Source of the DNA: an uncultured Azospirillum sp.
GTDB lineage: Bacteria > Pseudomonadota > Alphaproteobacteria > Azospirillales > Azospirillaceae
NCBI RefSeq assembly: GCF_946480385.1
Contig: NZ_CAMLJP010000066.1
Span: 1 to 35,126 of the forward strand
DNA length: 35,126 bases
Reading direction: 5' to 3'
Part shown: positions 29,128 to 35,126 of the stretch, piece after piece
Layout of the letters: every line of letters begins with the position of its first letter
Position numbering within the stretch: the first letter of the stretch is position 1
The notes under the pieces: model-generated
Database searches by the model: none
What the model was told of the DNA's origin: nothing
The model's input: the letters and a program-made list of their open reading frames with translations, nothing else
Position numbers and translations under genes: made by a program

Positions 29128-29625
29128 ATGAATGTTTGGACGTTTACGGGACGCCTGGGCGCGGACGGCGAATTGCGCACGACCCAGAGCGGCGAGAAGG
29201 TGCTGGGCTTCCGCGTCGCCAACGATGTCGGTTTCGGTGATCGCAAGACGACCCAGTGGGTCGATTGCTCGATCTGGGGCCGCCGCGCTGAGTCGCTCGC
29301 TCCGCACCTGACCAAGGGCAAGAGCGTCGTCGTGTCGGGCGAGGTGACCCTGCGCGAGTATGAAAAGCGCGACGGCACACGCGGCGCCGGCCTGTCGGTC
29401 CGCGTGGCCGAAATCGACTTCACCGGCGGCGCCCGCGAAGAAGGCGGCGGCGGCAGCTTCGGCGGCGGTGGCGGCGGCTACGAATCGCGTGGCGGCGGCA
29501 GCGGTGGCGGCAGCGGCTATGGTGGTGGCGGCGGCAACTACGGCGGCGGTTCGTCGGGCGGCGGTCGCAGCGGCGGCGGCGCTCCGCCCCGTCACGAGGA
29601 CCTCGACGACGAAATCCCGTTCTGA
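29128..29625 (+). CDS. ssb: Single-stranded DNA-binding protein
   Basis: A 165-residue SSB. The N-terminal OB fold (residues 1-105; MNVWTFTGRLGADGELRTTQSGEKVLGFRVAND) is followed by a glycine-rich linker of about 45 residues and the acidic tip DDEIPF. That tip recruits repair and replication proteins; it is intact. The family usually ends DDDIPF or DDEIPF. AGGAG at 29114-29118 precedes the ATG. Compared with classic SSB, the start (MNVWTFTG) is shorter than usual, lacking the typical MAGSVNKVILIGNLG, so this may be a second, non-housekeeping SSB. Confidence 0.93.
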   Translation: MNVWTFTGRLGADGELRTTQSGEKVLGFRVANDVGFGDRKTTQWVDCSIWGRRAESLAPHLTKGKSVVVSGEVTLREYEKRDGTRGAGLSVRVAEIDFTGGAREEGGGGSFGGGGGGYESRGGGSGGGSGYGGGGGNYGGGSSGGGRSGGGAPPRHEDLDDEIPF

Positions 29626-29650
29626 GGCGCCACGTCGCAGCAGTAAGAAC

Positions 29651-29687
29651 AATCGGCCGGATGCCCGTCGTCCGGCCGATTTCTTTG
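29651..29687 (+). terminator. Intrinsic terminator of ssb
   Basis: AATCGGCCGGA (29651-29661) pairs perfectly with TCCGGCCGATT (29671-29681) over a 9-base loop, followed by TCTTTG. It lies 25 bases after the ssb stop. The A-poor left flank makes it weaker for the LysR gene on the other strand. Confidence 0.88.
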
Positions 29688-29695
29688 TCGGACCT

Positions 29696-30598
29696 TCAAT
29701 CCGCGAGCATCGCCCGCAAGCGCGGCGCCATGTGGTCGAGGAAGGCGCGTACGCGGCGCGGCGCACGGTCGCGGCCGGTATAGACGGCGTGGATTTCCTC
29801 GGTGTCGACCAGCGTGTCGTCCAGAACCGACACCAGCCGGCCCTCGCGCAGATCGGCGCGGACGTGATAATCGGCTAGCCGCGCCAGCCCCAGGCCGAGC
29901 AATGCCATATGGCGGACCGTCTCGCCATTGTTCGCCAGGATGCGGGTCGGCACCTCGCGGTCGACCAGACGGCCGCCGGACTTCAGCGGCCAGACCGCGG
30001 CAGCACGGCGGAAATTGAATCCCAGGCAGTCGTGGGTCTCAAGATCGGCGGCAGTCATCGGCACGCCCTTGCGCTCCAGATAGGCGGGCGAGGCGACGAT
30101 CCGGCGCCGGACGACGCCAAGCCGTTGAGCCATCAGAGCCGAATCGCTCATAGGCCCGGCGCGGAAGGCGACATCGACACGGGCGGCATAGAGGTCGACC
30201 ACCTCGTCCGTCATCGTCATGTCCAGCGTGATGCCGGGATGGTCGCGCAGGAATTCCGGCAGCAGCGGCAGCAGACAGTGCTGGCCGAAGGGAACGGAAG
30301 CATTGGCGCGGATCAGACCGGTCGGCGCGCGGGCCCCGCCGCCGATTTCCGCATCAAGTGCGTCCATCTCCCCCAGCAGCGTCTCCGCCCGTTCGCGGTA
30401 GAGTTCCCCTTCGGCGGTCAGCCGCAGCTTGCGGGTGGAGCGTTCGACCAGCCGCACGCCCAGCCTCTCTTCCAGCCGGCCGATCAGCTTCGCCGTGGAT
30501 GACGGCGTCATTCCGACATCGCGGCCGCCGGCGCTGAAGCTGCCACGGGCGGCAACCCGCAGGAACACCCGCATCTCCCAGGCGCGTGGATCGCTCAT
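29696..30598 (-). CDS. LysR-family transcriptional regulator
   Basis: A 300-residue LTTR. The N-terminal winged HTH (EMRVFLRVAARGSFSAGGRDVGMTPSSTAKLIGRLEERLGVRLVERSTRKLRLT) is followed by a periplasmic-binding-like effector domain, starting around residue 90. It belongs to the CrgA/DmlR-like group. It diverges from an MFS exporter gene 130 bases away, with an LTTR-type inverted repeat between, so it probably controls that gene and itself. The effector is unknown. Confidence 0.94.
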   Translation of the reverse strand: MSDPRAWEMRVFLRVAARGSFSAGGRDVGMTPSSTAKLIGRLEERLGVRLVERSTRKLRLTAEGELYRERAETLLGEMDALDAEIGGGARAPTGLIRANASVPFGQHCLLPLLPEFLRDHPGITLDMTMTDEVVDLYAARVDVAFRAGPMSDSALMAQRLGVVRRRIVASPAYLERKGVPMTAADLETHDCLGFNFRRAAAVWPLKSGGRLVDREVPTRILANNGETVRHMALLGLGLARLADYHVRADLREGRLVSVLDDTLVDTEEIHAVYTGRDRAPRRVRAFLDHMAPRLRAMLAD

Positions 30599-30619
30599 GC
30601 CGGCATCTCCGCTCTCATC

Positions 30620-30663
30620 TTGTCCCTGAATGACAAAATCATGGGAATGGCGTGGGCATTCCC
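30620..30663. promoter_or_regulatory. Two inverted repeats in the LysR-MFS divergent region
   Basis: TTGTCCCTGAATGACAA (30620-30636) has 5-bp arms and fits the T-N11-A pattern of LysR operators. Seven bases on, GGGAATG (30643-30649) and CATTCCC (30657-30663) form perfect 7-bp arms around a 7-base spacer. The two sites are suited to a LysR tetramer contacting recognition and activation sites. Confidence 0.55.
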
Positions 30664-30728
30664 GTTCCCGACCTTATGGCGCACATCGTCTCTCCAGCAC
30701 AGACCTTCTTGGAATGGAGAGTTTTGAA

Positions 30729-31910
30729 ATGCCTCTCGCACTGCTGGCGCTGGCGATCAGCGCCTATGCGATCGGGACGACGGAGTTCGTTGTCGTCGGA
30801 TTGCTTCCTACCGTGGCGAACGATCTGGACGTCAGCCTGCCGATGGCCGGCATGGTGGTCAGCGTCTATGCGCTGGGCGTCACCTTCGGGGCGCCGGTGC
30901 TGACCGCGCTGACCGGCCGGGTGCCGCGCAAGCCGCTGCTGCTCGGGCTGATGGGGGTGTTCGTCGCCGGCAACCTGCTGGCCGGCGTCAGTCCCAATTA
31001 CGAGACGCTGCTCGTGGCGCGGGTGCTGAGCGCCTTCGCCCATGGCGTCTTTTTCTCGGTCGGGTCGACCATCGCCGCCGATCTGGTGCCGGAGGACAAG
31101 CGCGCCTCGGCCATCGCCATGATGTTCTCCGGCCTGACCATCGCCATCGTCACCGGCGTGCCGTTGGGCACCTGGATCGGGCAGACCTTCGGCTGGCGCG
31201 CCACCTTCCTGGCGGTATCGGCGCTGGGCGTCGTCGGCGGGGTGGGCGTCGCGGCGCTGGTTCCGGCCCGGCTCAGCCAGCCGCCGGCCGCCGGTCTGGG
31301 GGTGCAGGTCGGCGTGCTGGCGAAGCCGCGGCTTCTGCTGGCCTTCGCGATCACGGCGCTGGGCTATGGCGGCACCTTCGTCGCCTTCACCTTCCTGGCG
31401 CCGATCCTGGAAACGATCACCGGATTCTCCAACTCCACCGTCAGCCTCGTGCTGGTGCTGTATGGGGCCGCCATCGCGGTCGGCAATCTCGTCGGCGGCA
31501 AGCTGGCCAACCGCAGGCCGGTGCGGGCGCTGGCCTGGCTGTTCGCCCTGCAGGCGCTGGTCCTGATCGTCTTCACCTTCACCGCGGACGCCAAGATCCC
31601 GGCGCTTGTCACGCTGGCCGGCATGGGGGCGCTGGCCTTCGCCAATGTCCCCGGGCTTCAGCTCTATGTCGTCCAGCTGGCGCAGCGCCATGCGCCGGGG
31701 GCGGTCGATGTGGCGTCGGCGCTGAACATCGCCGCCTTCAACCTGGGCATCGCGGCGGGCGCCTTCTTCGGCGGGCAGGTGGTGTCCTCCCCGCTCGGTC
31801 TCGGCGCCACGCCCTGGGTCGGTGGTCTGTTCGTGCTGGGCGGTCTGGTCCTGACGCTGGCGAGCGGGGCGCTCGACCGGCGGGAACAGGCCGTTCCGGC
31901 GGCTTGCTAG
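30729..31910 (+). CDS. MFS transporter, drug/sugar efflux type (AraJ/YdhP-like)
   Basis: A 393-residue inner-membrane exporter with 12 predicted helices. The first (ALLALAISAYAIGTTEFVVVGLLPTVANDL) is the hallmark of the DHA1 efflux group. The loop between helices 2 and 3 has the MFS pattern LTGRVPRKPLLLG. Such proteins export arabinose, purines or drugs; the substrate is unknown. ATG 30729 has GGAGAG seven bases upstream; ATG 30714 is also in frame but would overlap the region of that site. Its TAG stop overlaps the stop of the convergent methyltransferase gene by four bases. Confidence 0.94.
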   Translation: MPLALLALAISAYAIGTTEFVVVGLLPTVANDLDVSLPMAGMVVSVYALGVTFGAPVLTALTGRVPRKPLLLGLMGVFVAGNLLAGVSPNYETLLVARVLSAFAHGVFFSVGSTIAADLVPEDKRASAIAMMFSGLTIAIVTGVPLGTWIGQTFGWRATFLAVSALGVVGGVGVAALVPARLSQPPAAGLGVQVGVLAKPRLLLAFAITALGYGGTFVAFTFLAPILETITGFSNSTVSLVLVLYGAAIAVGNLVGGKLANRRPVRALAWLFALQALVLIVFTFTADAKIPALVTLAGMGALAFANVPGLQLYVVQLAQRHAPGAVDVASALNIAAFNLGIAAGAFFGGQVVSSPLGLGATPWVGGLFVLGGLVLTLASGALDRREQAVPAAC

Positions 31911-32671
31911 ACCGCATCAACCTCCAGCGTCAGCGTGTCGAGCAGGAAGCTGCCGTCGTCGATGATGTCGAAATGGCTGCGGACCTCAGCGGACGCGATG
32001 CGCTGGAGCGAGCGGATGGCCTGGGCATGGAGGTCCGGCGTGCGGGTGCGGGCGGTCCAGACCGCGAACTCCATGCGCAGGCGGCGCGGAGTCAGCGACC
32101 GGACGGCGAAGCCCGCCCGCGCCAGAGCCGCCATCCACTCCGCCGCCGTATAGTTGCGGACGTGGGAGGGATCGCGCAGCACCTCCACCACCTGCAGATG
32201 GGTGTCCAGCACGGCGGCGGCCGGGGCGACGCAATCGATGAAGATCGCGGTGCCGCCGGGCGCCAGCACACGCCGCGCCTCACGCAGGCCCGCCTCGAAA
32301 TCACGCCAATGGTGGGCGGTGAAGCGGCAGAGCACCACGTCGAAGCGGCCGTCGTCGAAGGGCAGCCGCTCGGCGGCGGCCTGCCGGGTGGCGATGTTGG
32401 TCAGGCCACGCTCCGCCGCATTGTGGGCCACCGCCTCCAGCATCTCCGGCGTCAGGTCGACGGCCACGACCTCCGCCACATGGGGAGCTGCGCGGTAGCT
32501 GACATGGCCGCCGCCGCAACCCAGATCCAGCACCCGCGCATCGGATCGGCCGCGCAGAAACTGTTCGATCTGGTCCAGGTCGGCACCGCCGGCATGGACG
32601 GCGCTGGACACATAAGCGTCGGCGCGCGGGCCGTAGTTCTCGGCGACGACGCCATGGTGGTTTGGGGTCAT
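31907..32671 (-). CDS. Class I SAM-dependent methyltransferase (UbiE/Methyltransf_11-like)
   Basis: A 254-residue methyltransferase. Motif I VLDLGCGGGHVSYRAAP binds SAM, and motif II VDLTPEML follows. Conserved FDVVLCRFTAHHWRDFEAGLREARRVLAPGG comes later. It resembles small-molecule methyltransferases of the UbiE type; the substrate is unknown. ATG 32671 follows AAGGAAG. The longer frame to 32725 is unlikely. It is divergent from an HTH regulator gene 98 bases away, which may control it. Confidence 0.93.
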   Translation of the reverse strand: MTPNHHGVVAENYGPRADAYVSSAVHAGGADLDQIEQFLRGRSDARVLDLGCGGGHVSYRAAPHVAEVVAVDLTPEMLEAVAHNAAERGLTNIATRQAAAERLPFDDGRFDVVLCRFTAHHWRDFEAGLREARRVLAPGGTAIFIDCVAPAAAVLDTHLQVVEVLRDPSHVRNYTAAEWMAALARAGFAVRSLTPRRLRMEFAVWTARTRTPDLHAQAIRSLQRIASAEVRSHFDIIDDGSFLLDTLTLEVDAV

Positions 32672-32753
32672 GGGGGCTTCCTTGTGACGGGGTGGCTGAT
32701 GGGGCAAGCGTCGCGCCGATTTCAACCGGGTACAAGGCGGGTGGTTATCCTGG

Positions 32754-32759
32754 TATAAA
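32754..32759 (+). promoter_or_regulatory. -10 element of the HTH regulator gene
   Basis: TATAAA lies only 10 bases before the ATG at 32770, so transcription would begin at or very near the start codon and the mRNA may be leaderless. No ribosome-binding site precedes the ATG. The partial inverted repeat GTTAT/ATAAAC around it (32744-32760) may be the operator of the encoded regulator. Confidence 0.4.
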
Positions 32760-32769
32760 CACTGCCACC

Positions 32770-33609
32770 ATGACCTCTGCGACCTCTGAAATCACTGCCG
32801 CCGCCGACCCGTCCGCCGAGCGGCGGCGCCTGCTCGGCGCCTTTCTGCGGCGCCATCGCGAGCGGCTGACGCCGGCGGAGGCTGGCTTGCAGGGCGGCTC
32901 CACCCGGCGCCGTACACCCGGCCTGCGGCGGGAGGAACTGGCGCAGCTCTGCGGCATCAGCCCGACTTGGTACAGCTGGCTGGAACAGGGGCGCGACGTG
33001 TCGGTTTCGCCCCAAGCGCTGGCCCGGTTGGCCGAGGCGTTGCGTCTGACGGCGGCCGAACGAAGCTATCTGTTCGAAATGACGCGCAAGCGCGATCCGG
33101 ACGCGCCGCCGGCCGGTTTGAGGGATCAGCCGCCGCCGTCGCTGCTGGCGGCGCTCGCGGCGATGACGGCGCCGGCCTATCTGCTCGACCGACTATGGAC
33201 TGCGGTCGGCTGGAACCCGGCGGCGGAGCGGCTGTTCGGAGGCTGGCTGGGGCAGGGGCATTCGGAACGCAATCTACTGCGCTACGTCTTCCTCGACCCG
33301 ACAGCCCAAAGCTTCATCCTGGATTGGGAGAATCGCGCCCGCCGTCTGCTGGCGGAGTTCCGTGCCGAAACAGCCCGTCATCCCGAAGACCCAGCGGCGC
33401 AGGCGATGGTCGCAGGGTTGCGACGGGAGAGCCCGCTTTTCTCACGGATGTGGGACGACCATGGCGTGCTGGAGCGGGAAGGGGGCCTGCGCCGCTTCGA
33501 CCATCCGCTGGATGGTCCGCTGACATTGGAACAGCTGACTCTTCGCCCCGGGGGGCGATCCGCCTACACGCTGGTCATGCTGCTCGACCCGGCGGAAGGC
33601 GCGGCGTAG
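32770..33609 (+). CDS. HTH transcriptional regulator, MmyB-like
   Basis: A 279-residue regulator. The N-terminal XRE-type HTH (RTPGLRREELAQLCGISPTWYSWLEQGRD...SPQALARLAEALRL) is typical of the MmyB family found in Streptomyces and proteobacteria. It is followed by the MmyB ligand-binding domain with WNPAAERLFGGWL and the later NLLRYVFLDP, which in studied members binds fatty-acid-like ligands. Divergent from the methyltransferase gene, which it may control. The ATG has no ribosome-binding site. Confidence 0.92.
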   Translation: MTSATSEITAAADPSAERRRLLGAFLRRHRERLTPAEAGLQGGSTRRRTPGLRREELAQLCGISPTWYSWLEQGRDVSVSPQALARLAEALRLTAAERSYLFEMTRKRDPDAPPAGLRDQPPPSLLAALAAMTAPAYLLDRLWTAVGWNPAAERLFGGWLGQGHSERNLLRYVFLDPTAQSFILDWENRARRLLAEFRAETARHPEDPAAQAMVAGLRRESPLFSRMWDDHGVLEREGGLRRFDHPLDGPLTLEQLTLRPGGRSAYTLVMLLDPAEGAA

Positions 33610-33639
33610 GGAAATTGGCTGTTTTTTGCTTGGGAAAGT

Positions 33640-33714
<75 letters not shown>

Positions 33715-33753
33715 ACCGGCGCGGCGATCGCTCGTATCGCCGGAAGGAGCGGC

Positions 33754-33782
33754 ACCATAATCGGAAGCCCGGCTGAACGCAA
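33754..33782 (-). promoter_or_regulatory. Promoter of tRNA-Gln
   Basis: On the minus strand TTGCGT (complement of 33777-33782) and TATGGT (complement of 33754-33759) are exactly 17 bases apart, with the tRNA 5' end 40 bases further. The perfect palindrome GAAAATTTTC lies just upstream (33796-33805). Confidence 0.5.
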
Positions 33783-33834
33783 CAGGCTGTTTTCAGAAAA
33801 TTTTCACTGCTAAATCAGGCTTCCGGAGGGTCGC

Positions 33835-35126
33835 TCAACGGCCCTCCCGGCGCCATGCCATCAGCAGTCCGCCCAGCGCCAGGGCCAGTACCGCCCCCAC
33901 CGGCAGCAGCGGCACGTCGGTCACTCCGGTCACCGTGTAGTCGCCGTTGGCACGCAGGCCGATCCAGCCGGAGCCGGTCTGGCTGCGGTCGGGCTGGGTG
34001 AGGCGCACATCGATTCCGGGGTTGGGGCCGCTGTCGGTGTCGGTCACCCAGTGGATGCCGCCGCCGGTCGCCTCGGCCACCGGCTTCATGCGGTCACCGG
34101 TGGAACGGACATCGGCCAGCTCCGGCGTGTTCACCGCACCGACAACGGCGAGGGTCGTCCGTTCCCCGTCGGAGATGCGGTAGATGCCGGGGGCGGCGGC
34201 GGTCACGGTGGCAACGGCGCGGCCGGTGCGGTCGTCGGTCAGCTGCAGCGTGCTCGTCTGGTCGGACGGGTCGGTGATGGTGACCGAGCGCGGATCGGGG
34301 GTGAGGGAGCGGCGTTCGACCGTGATGCGGTTGCCGTCGACATGGGCGCGCAGGTCGTTCTCCTCCAGCTCCGGTTCCTTCATCAGCCAGTGGGCGAGGC
34401 GGCGCAGAAGCTCCGCCTGCGGGCCGCCGCCTTCAAAGCCGCGGCTCCACAGCCAGATCTGGTCGGAGGCGAGCTGAGCCACCCGGCCCTTGCCGACGCG
34501 GTCAAGCACCAGGAGAGGACGGTTGTCGGCGCCCTGCATCACCACCGTGCCGTTGTTCGGCGTCACATCGACCTGATGGAACCAGCGGCCCCAGGTCGGC
34601 GGCGCGTCCAGCCGGTCGCCCGGAAGCCCGGCGGTCACCGGATGACGGCGGCCGACATCGGTGACGGTCGGCAGGAAGGGACGATCCACCGTCTGGCCAC
34701 TGGGCGCCGCCGGCAGAATCGAGCCCAGCGGGGTGCGGTAGAGCGACAGCGGGCCGGCATAGCCCTGGCCGGAGGTCTCCAGCAGGGCGCCGCCCTTGCG
34801 GACATAGTCGGCGATGTTTTCCAGATACATCTGCGGCAGCACGCCACGGCGGCGGTAGCGGTCGAAGATGATCAGGTCGAACTCGTCCAGCTTCACCTCG
34901 AACAGTTCGCGGATCGGGAAAGCGATCAGCGACAGCTCGCGGATCGGCGTGCCGTCCTGCTTTTCCGGCGGGCGCAGGATGGTGAAATGGACCAGATCGA
35001 CCGCCGGGTCGGCCTTCAGCAGGTTGCGCCATGTGCGCTCTCCGGCATGGGGCTCGCCGGAAACCAGCAGAACGCGCAGCCGGTCGCGCACGCCGTTCAC
35101 CACCACCGCGGCGCGGTTGTTGGCGA
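33835..35126 (-). CDS. Large membrane protein with GATase1-like domain, 5'-truncated by window edge
   Basis: The frame is open to the right edge, so the 5' part lies outside. The visible 430 residues begin with a GATase1-like/Rossmann domain (LRVLLVSGEPHAGERTWRNLLKADPAVDLVHF). In it, FDLIIFDRYRRRGVLPQMYLENIADYVRKGGALLETSGQGYAGP resembles the flavodoxin-like core of glutamine-amidotransferase-like membrane proteins. Beta-rich domains follow, and a C-terminal membrane helix ends at the cytoplasmic tail (GAVLALALGGLLMAWRREGR). Proteins of this type are found in alphaproteobacterial gene clusters with MoxR ATPase, DUF58 and DUF4159 genes (family knowledge); whether those lie to the right is unknown. 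No catalytic Cys-His pair is evident, so enzymatic activity is doubtful. Confidence 0.75.
   Translation of the reverse strand, partial: ANNRAAVVVNGVRDRLRVLLVSGEPHAGERTWRNLLKADPAVDLVHFTILRPPEKQDGTPIRELSLIAFPIRELFEVKLDEFDLIIFDRYRRRGVLPQMYLENIADYVRKGGALLETSGQGYAGPLSLYRTPLGSILPAAPSGQTVDRPFLPTVTDVGRRHPVTAGLPGDRLDAPPTWGRWFHQVDVTPNNGTVVMQGADNRPLLVLDRVGKGRVAQLASDQIWLWSRGFEGGGPQAELLRRLAHWLMKEPELEENDLRAHVDGNRITVERRSLTPDPRSVTITDPSDQTSTLQLTDDRTGRAVATVTAAAPGIYRISDGERTTLAVVGAVNTPELADVRSTGDRMKPVAEATGGGIHWVTDTDSGPNPGIDVRLTQPDRSQTGSGWIGLRANGDYTVTGVTDVPLLPVGAVLALALGGLLMAWRREGR

Noticed and set aside
29440..29590. GGC/GGT-rich tract as a DNA repeat element
   Set aside because: It encodes the glycine-rich linker of SSB in frame.

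Overview
The window is high-GC DNA of an alphaproteobacterium. The gene order dusB(nifR3)-ntrB-ntrC-ntrY-ntrX followed by hfq and hflX, the lpd-lipA-ratA cluster, the fused ispDF and a GTTC-N7-GTTC LexA box all fit the Rhodospirillales. Azospirillum is my best guess; this is inference from organisation and protein sequence, not a database match.

Layout. (1) 1-3329, + strand: 3' part of the lipoamide dehydrogenase gene, a DUF29 gene, lipoyl synthase and a RatA/COQ10-type protein: lipoate-dependent dehydrogenase and respiratory functions. (2) 3363-5306, - strand: ispDF, a stand-alone CinA amidohydrolase domain and a small tautomerase. (3) 5482-6312, +: a CcsA/YpjD-like membrane protein. (4) 6469-14061, +: the nitrogen-control block dusB-ntrB-ntrC-ntrY-ntrX with one-base or short overlaps. 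(5) 14124-17218, +: a Phd/VapC-type toxin-antitoxin pair and a HAD phosphatase, then hfq and hflX. (6) 17383-19231, +: a small unknown protein, a secreted proline-rich protein and an inositol-monophosphatase-family enzyme. (7) 19278-22819, -: a universal stress protein and a thiamin-precursor ABC transporter (ThiZ-ThiX-ThiY order) behind a TPP riboswitch. (8) 22958-25391, +: a histone-deacetylase-family hydrolase and two translationally coupled membrane-anchored coiled-coil proteins. (9) 25453-27048, -: a large ParA-like P-loop protein with an N-terminal HTH-like region and a long acidic linker; opposite it, + strand genes for an Ala/Pro-rich protein, a single-domain response regulator and ssb. 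(10) 29696-33609: a LysR regulator divergent from an MFS exporter, then a SAM methyltransferase divergent from an MmyB-like HTH regulator. (11) tRNA-Gln(UUG) at 33640-33714 (-), and the 3' part of a large membrane protein running off the right edge (-).

How the parts relate. NtrB/NtrC and NtrY/NtrX are the two nitrogen-responsive two-component systems. NtrC keeps the GAFTGA loop needed to drive sigma-54 polymerase and NtrX has lost it. Hfq, downstream, is the RNA chaperone linked to nif regulation in this class. The thi operon imports a pyrimidine precursor of thiamin under TPP control; TPP is a cofactor of the E1 subunit of the same dehydrogenase complexes served by the lpd/lipA cluster. The ssb gene has a LexA box in its long leader.

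The least explained part is 24.2-28.8 kb: two coupled coiled-coil membrane proteins, a ParA-like ATPase whose signature lysine is arginine, an Ala/Pro-rich protein and a lone receiver-domain protein. It is the best candidate here for an undescribed system. Whether these genes act together is not shown by the sequence.
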